Shown: one piece after another, positions 6,265 to 7,534 of the stretch
Layout: each line of letters starts with the position of its first letter
How positions within the stretch are numbered: position 1 is the stretch's first letter
NCBI GenBank assembly: GCA_041657845.1
Contig: JBBABD010000036.1
Span: forward strand, 1 to 7,534
Direction of reading: 5' to 3'
Length of the DNA stretch: 7,534 nucleotides
From: Parcubacteria group bacterium
GTDB lineage: Bacteria > Patescibacteriota > Minisyncoccia > Moranbacterales > JAKLHP01
Program-made: the position numbers and the translations under genes
Notes under the pieces: model-generated
The model's database searches: none
What the model saw: the letters and a program-made list of their open reading frames with translations, nothing else
What the model was told of the DNA's origin: nothing

Positions 6265-6795
6265 TTATTTTTCCAATAATAAATTATTAGACGGAGAAAG
6301 TTTCTTTTTAATCCTTTTAAAAAATAATATGCAGAGGAAAAATAAAATCAGATTTAAAATCATTTTCCACCCCGTGCTTTCTAAGAAAAAACCATTGATT
6401 TCCTGTATTTTTTGGAATTTAAATCCGGCGCCAATCAATTGAATCCAAAAATTATTCAAAAAAGTCATAAGAAAAACAAAAATAGTACCCACTAAAATTC
6501 CTCCTATTTTTTCGCCTAGAATCAGCCTGCGTGAAAAAAAACTTGTAGCGTAAGAAAAAAAAATGAATGGAAAGACGTTAAACCCTAGAGCGCTAAAAGA
6601 AAAAAGATCCAAAATTATTCCTGCTATTATTACCCATATCCAGGTTAGCTGAAATCCAAAAACAGCGACTGCGGAAACCATCTCAATCAGAACAAAGTCA
6701 GGAATATTTCTTTCTGAAAAGCAAAGAGGAATAACGCTAGTTTGAAAAATAACCGTTAGAATAATAATTAGAAGTATAAAAATATTTTTTTTCAT
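6265..6795 (-). CDS. mreD: Rod shape-determining protein MreD
   Basis: An integral membrane protein of the rod/elongasome complex that partners MreC and is needed for rod-shape peptidoglycan synthesis. At 176 residues it is very hydrophobic, with about five or six predicted membrane segments (roughly 5-25, 33-50, 52-66, 70-88, 98-118, 143-160). The family's most recognisable block is present: AGIILDLFSFSALGFNVFPF (58-77), with conserved G59, D63, G71 and N73. A basic C-terminal tail (K160-R-I-K-K-K) is expected in the cytoplasm. The start abuts the mreC stop (TAGATG) and the stop abuts the pbp2 start (TAAATG). The gene includes T9 and T8 runs on its coding strand (at 6555-6563 and 6534-6541), but the frame is intact. 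Identification rests on motif, topology and position between mreC and pbp2. Confidence 0.92.
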   Translation of the reverse strand: MKKNIFILLIIILTVIFQTSVIPLCFSERNIPDFVLIEMVSAVAVFGFQLTWIWVIIAGIILDLFSFSALGFNVFPFIFFSYATSFFSRRLILGEKIGGILVGTIFVFLMTFLNNFWIQLIGAGFKFQKIQEINGFFLESTGWKMILNLILFFLCILFFKRIKKKLSPSNNLLLEK

Positions 6796-7534
6796 CTAAT
6801 TTTTTATAACGAAAACAAATCGCAAACGAGAGAAATCAACTGGAGAAGAAATTATGGCTCTTTTAAAAAGCTTATCTCCTGAAGATCCGATTTCCTGGGC
6901 TTTGCCTATCAAAAGTCCGCGAGGAAATCCCTTTCCTATTCCAGATGTTATTATGTCATCTCCCCGATTAAGAGACTCGCTTTGCAAAACCATATCCATA
7001 ATAACTCCCAGCCCATATTCCCCCCTGACCACGCCCTTAGAATCAGTTTTGGAGTCAATGGCATTAACCGCGCTTTCTGGACTACTAAGGAGAATCACTT
7101 TTGAAGTAGTGGGATAAACTTCACCAATTTTTCCTATCAATATCCCAGAATCAACAACTACCGGCATTTCTTTTTCAATTCCGCTGTTGCTGCCTTTATC
7201 AATTTCCAACCAATCGCCTTGGCCATAAAAATCCTGGCTTGTTACCGAGCCTCCCTCCAGATTAAATTTTTCTTTTGGAAGAAGCTTAAGTTCTCGGCGC
7301 AAAATTTCATTTTCCCTCCCCATTTCTTCTAGCCCTGATTTTTCCGCAAGAAACTCTCTATTTTCTTTTATAAGCCTCTCATTTTCATTCTTAAGCTGTC
7401 CGATAGAAGACAAAAAATTTCTAATTTCCAATACTTCAAAAGTTAATCCGTATGCAACTTTCTGAAAAGGGGAAAAGATAACAAAAAATACCGAGCGGAT
7501 CGGATTAAAAAAATTGTATGGGTTAAAAAAAATA
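6796..7534 (-). CDS. mreC: Cell shape-determining protein MreC (5' partial)
   Basis: MreC is anchored in the membrane and extends outside it, linking MreB/MreD to PBP2 and activating elongation-specific peptidoglycan synthesis. The frame is open to the right edge. The TTG at 7431 is an internal Leu, because the codons upstream read NPIRSVFFVIFSPFQKVAYG, the conserved region just after the MreC membrane anchor. About 245 residues are visible; the membrane segment and roughly 25-35 further N-terminal residues lie outside. A coiled coil follows (about visible residues 35-85, LEIRNFLSSIGQLKNENERL onward). The paired beta-domains then carry GQGDWLEIDKGSNSGI, VVVDSGILIGKIGEV and GLLIGKAQEI. The gene ends at TAG, immediately joined to the mreD ATG. 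mreB is expected just outside the window; that is inference. Confidence 0.94.
   Translation of the reverse strand, partial: IFFNPYNFFNPIRSVFFVIFSPFQKVAYGLTFEVLEIRNFLSSIGQLKNENERLIKENREFLAEKSGLEEMGRENEILRRELKLLPKEKFNLEGGSVTSQDFYGQGDWLEIDKGSNSGIEKEMPVVVDSGILIGKIGEVYPTTSKVILLSSPESAVNAIDSKTDSKGVVRGEYGLGVIMDMVLQSESLNRGDDIITSGIGKGFPRGLLIGKAQEIGSSGDKLFKRAIISSPVDFSRLRFVFVIKN

Noticed and set aside
6534..6563. Phase-variable homopolymers in mreD
   Set aside because: The A8 and A9 runs (T on the coding strand) simply encode Phe-rich membrane segments in an AT-rich genome; the frame is intact and nothing else suggests switching.
7429..7431. TTG as the start codon of mreC
   Set aside because: The frame continues 34 codons to the edge and encodes the conserved MreC region after the membrane anchor, so the gene is simply cut by the window.

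Overview
This is a compact, AT-rich bacterial window with no RNA gene, IS element, CRISPR array or prophage. Gene lengths, tight packing, scarce Shine-Dalgarno sequences, shortened housekeeping proteins and GATTCA-type micro-repeats suggest a Candidate Phyla Radiation (Patescibacteria) genome, perhaps a Parcubacteria/Moranbacteria relative. That assignment is inference. UGA works as a normal stop (fmt ends on TGA at its full family length), so the UGA=Gly code of Gracilibacteria/Absconditabacteria does not apply.

Left half, plus strand (1-3934): the classic priA-def-fmt cluster, followed by a membrane-anchored protein with two rhodanese-like domains. priA runs off the left edge. It keeps all eight zinc-ligand cysteines but has degraded helicase motifs, so it looks like a non-helicase PriA. 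Def and Fmt are intact and together cover both sides of N-formylmethionine metabolism: Fmt formylates initiator Met-tRNA and Def removes the formyl group from nascent proteins. The fmt/rhodanese gap is almost filled by a 28-bp near-perfect inverted repeat built from a 14-bp unit. The rhodanese-like protein has no cysteine at all, so it cannot be a classical sulfurtransferase.

Middle (3935-4372): a small TACAAAT repeat cluster and a bidirectional intrinsic terminator separate the convergent plus-strand cluster from groES on the minus strand. groES has a strong sigma70-type promoter (TTGACT, 16 bp, TATAAT with extended -10) overlapped by a CIRCE-like operator (16 of 18 consensus positions). This implies HrcA-type heat-shock control. 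The operator also overlaps the stop codon of the upstream gene, pbp2. groEL is not next to groES.

Right half, minus strand (7534 to 4369): mreC (5' end outside the window), mreD and pbp2/mrdA, joined head to tail with zero bases between stop and start. This is the elongasome (rod-shape) operon: MreC and MreD organise the membrane complex and PBP2 crosslinks peptidoglycan. rodA, the usual partner, does not follow pbp2 here.

The main points for follow-up are the helicase-degenerate PriA, the cysteine-free tandem rhodanese protein, the CIRCE/promoter/stop-codon overlap, and a micro-repeat family found both between genes and inside the priA reading frame.
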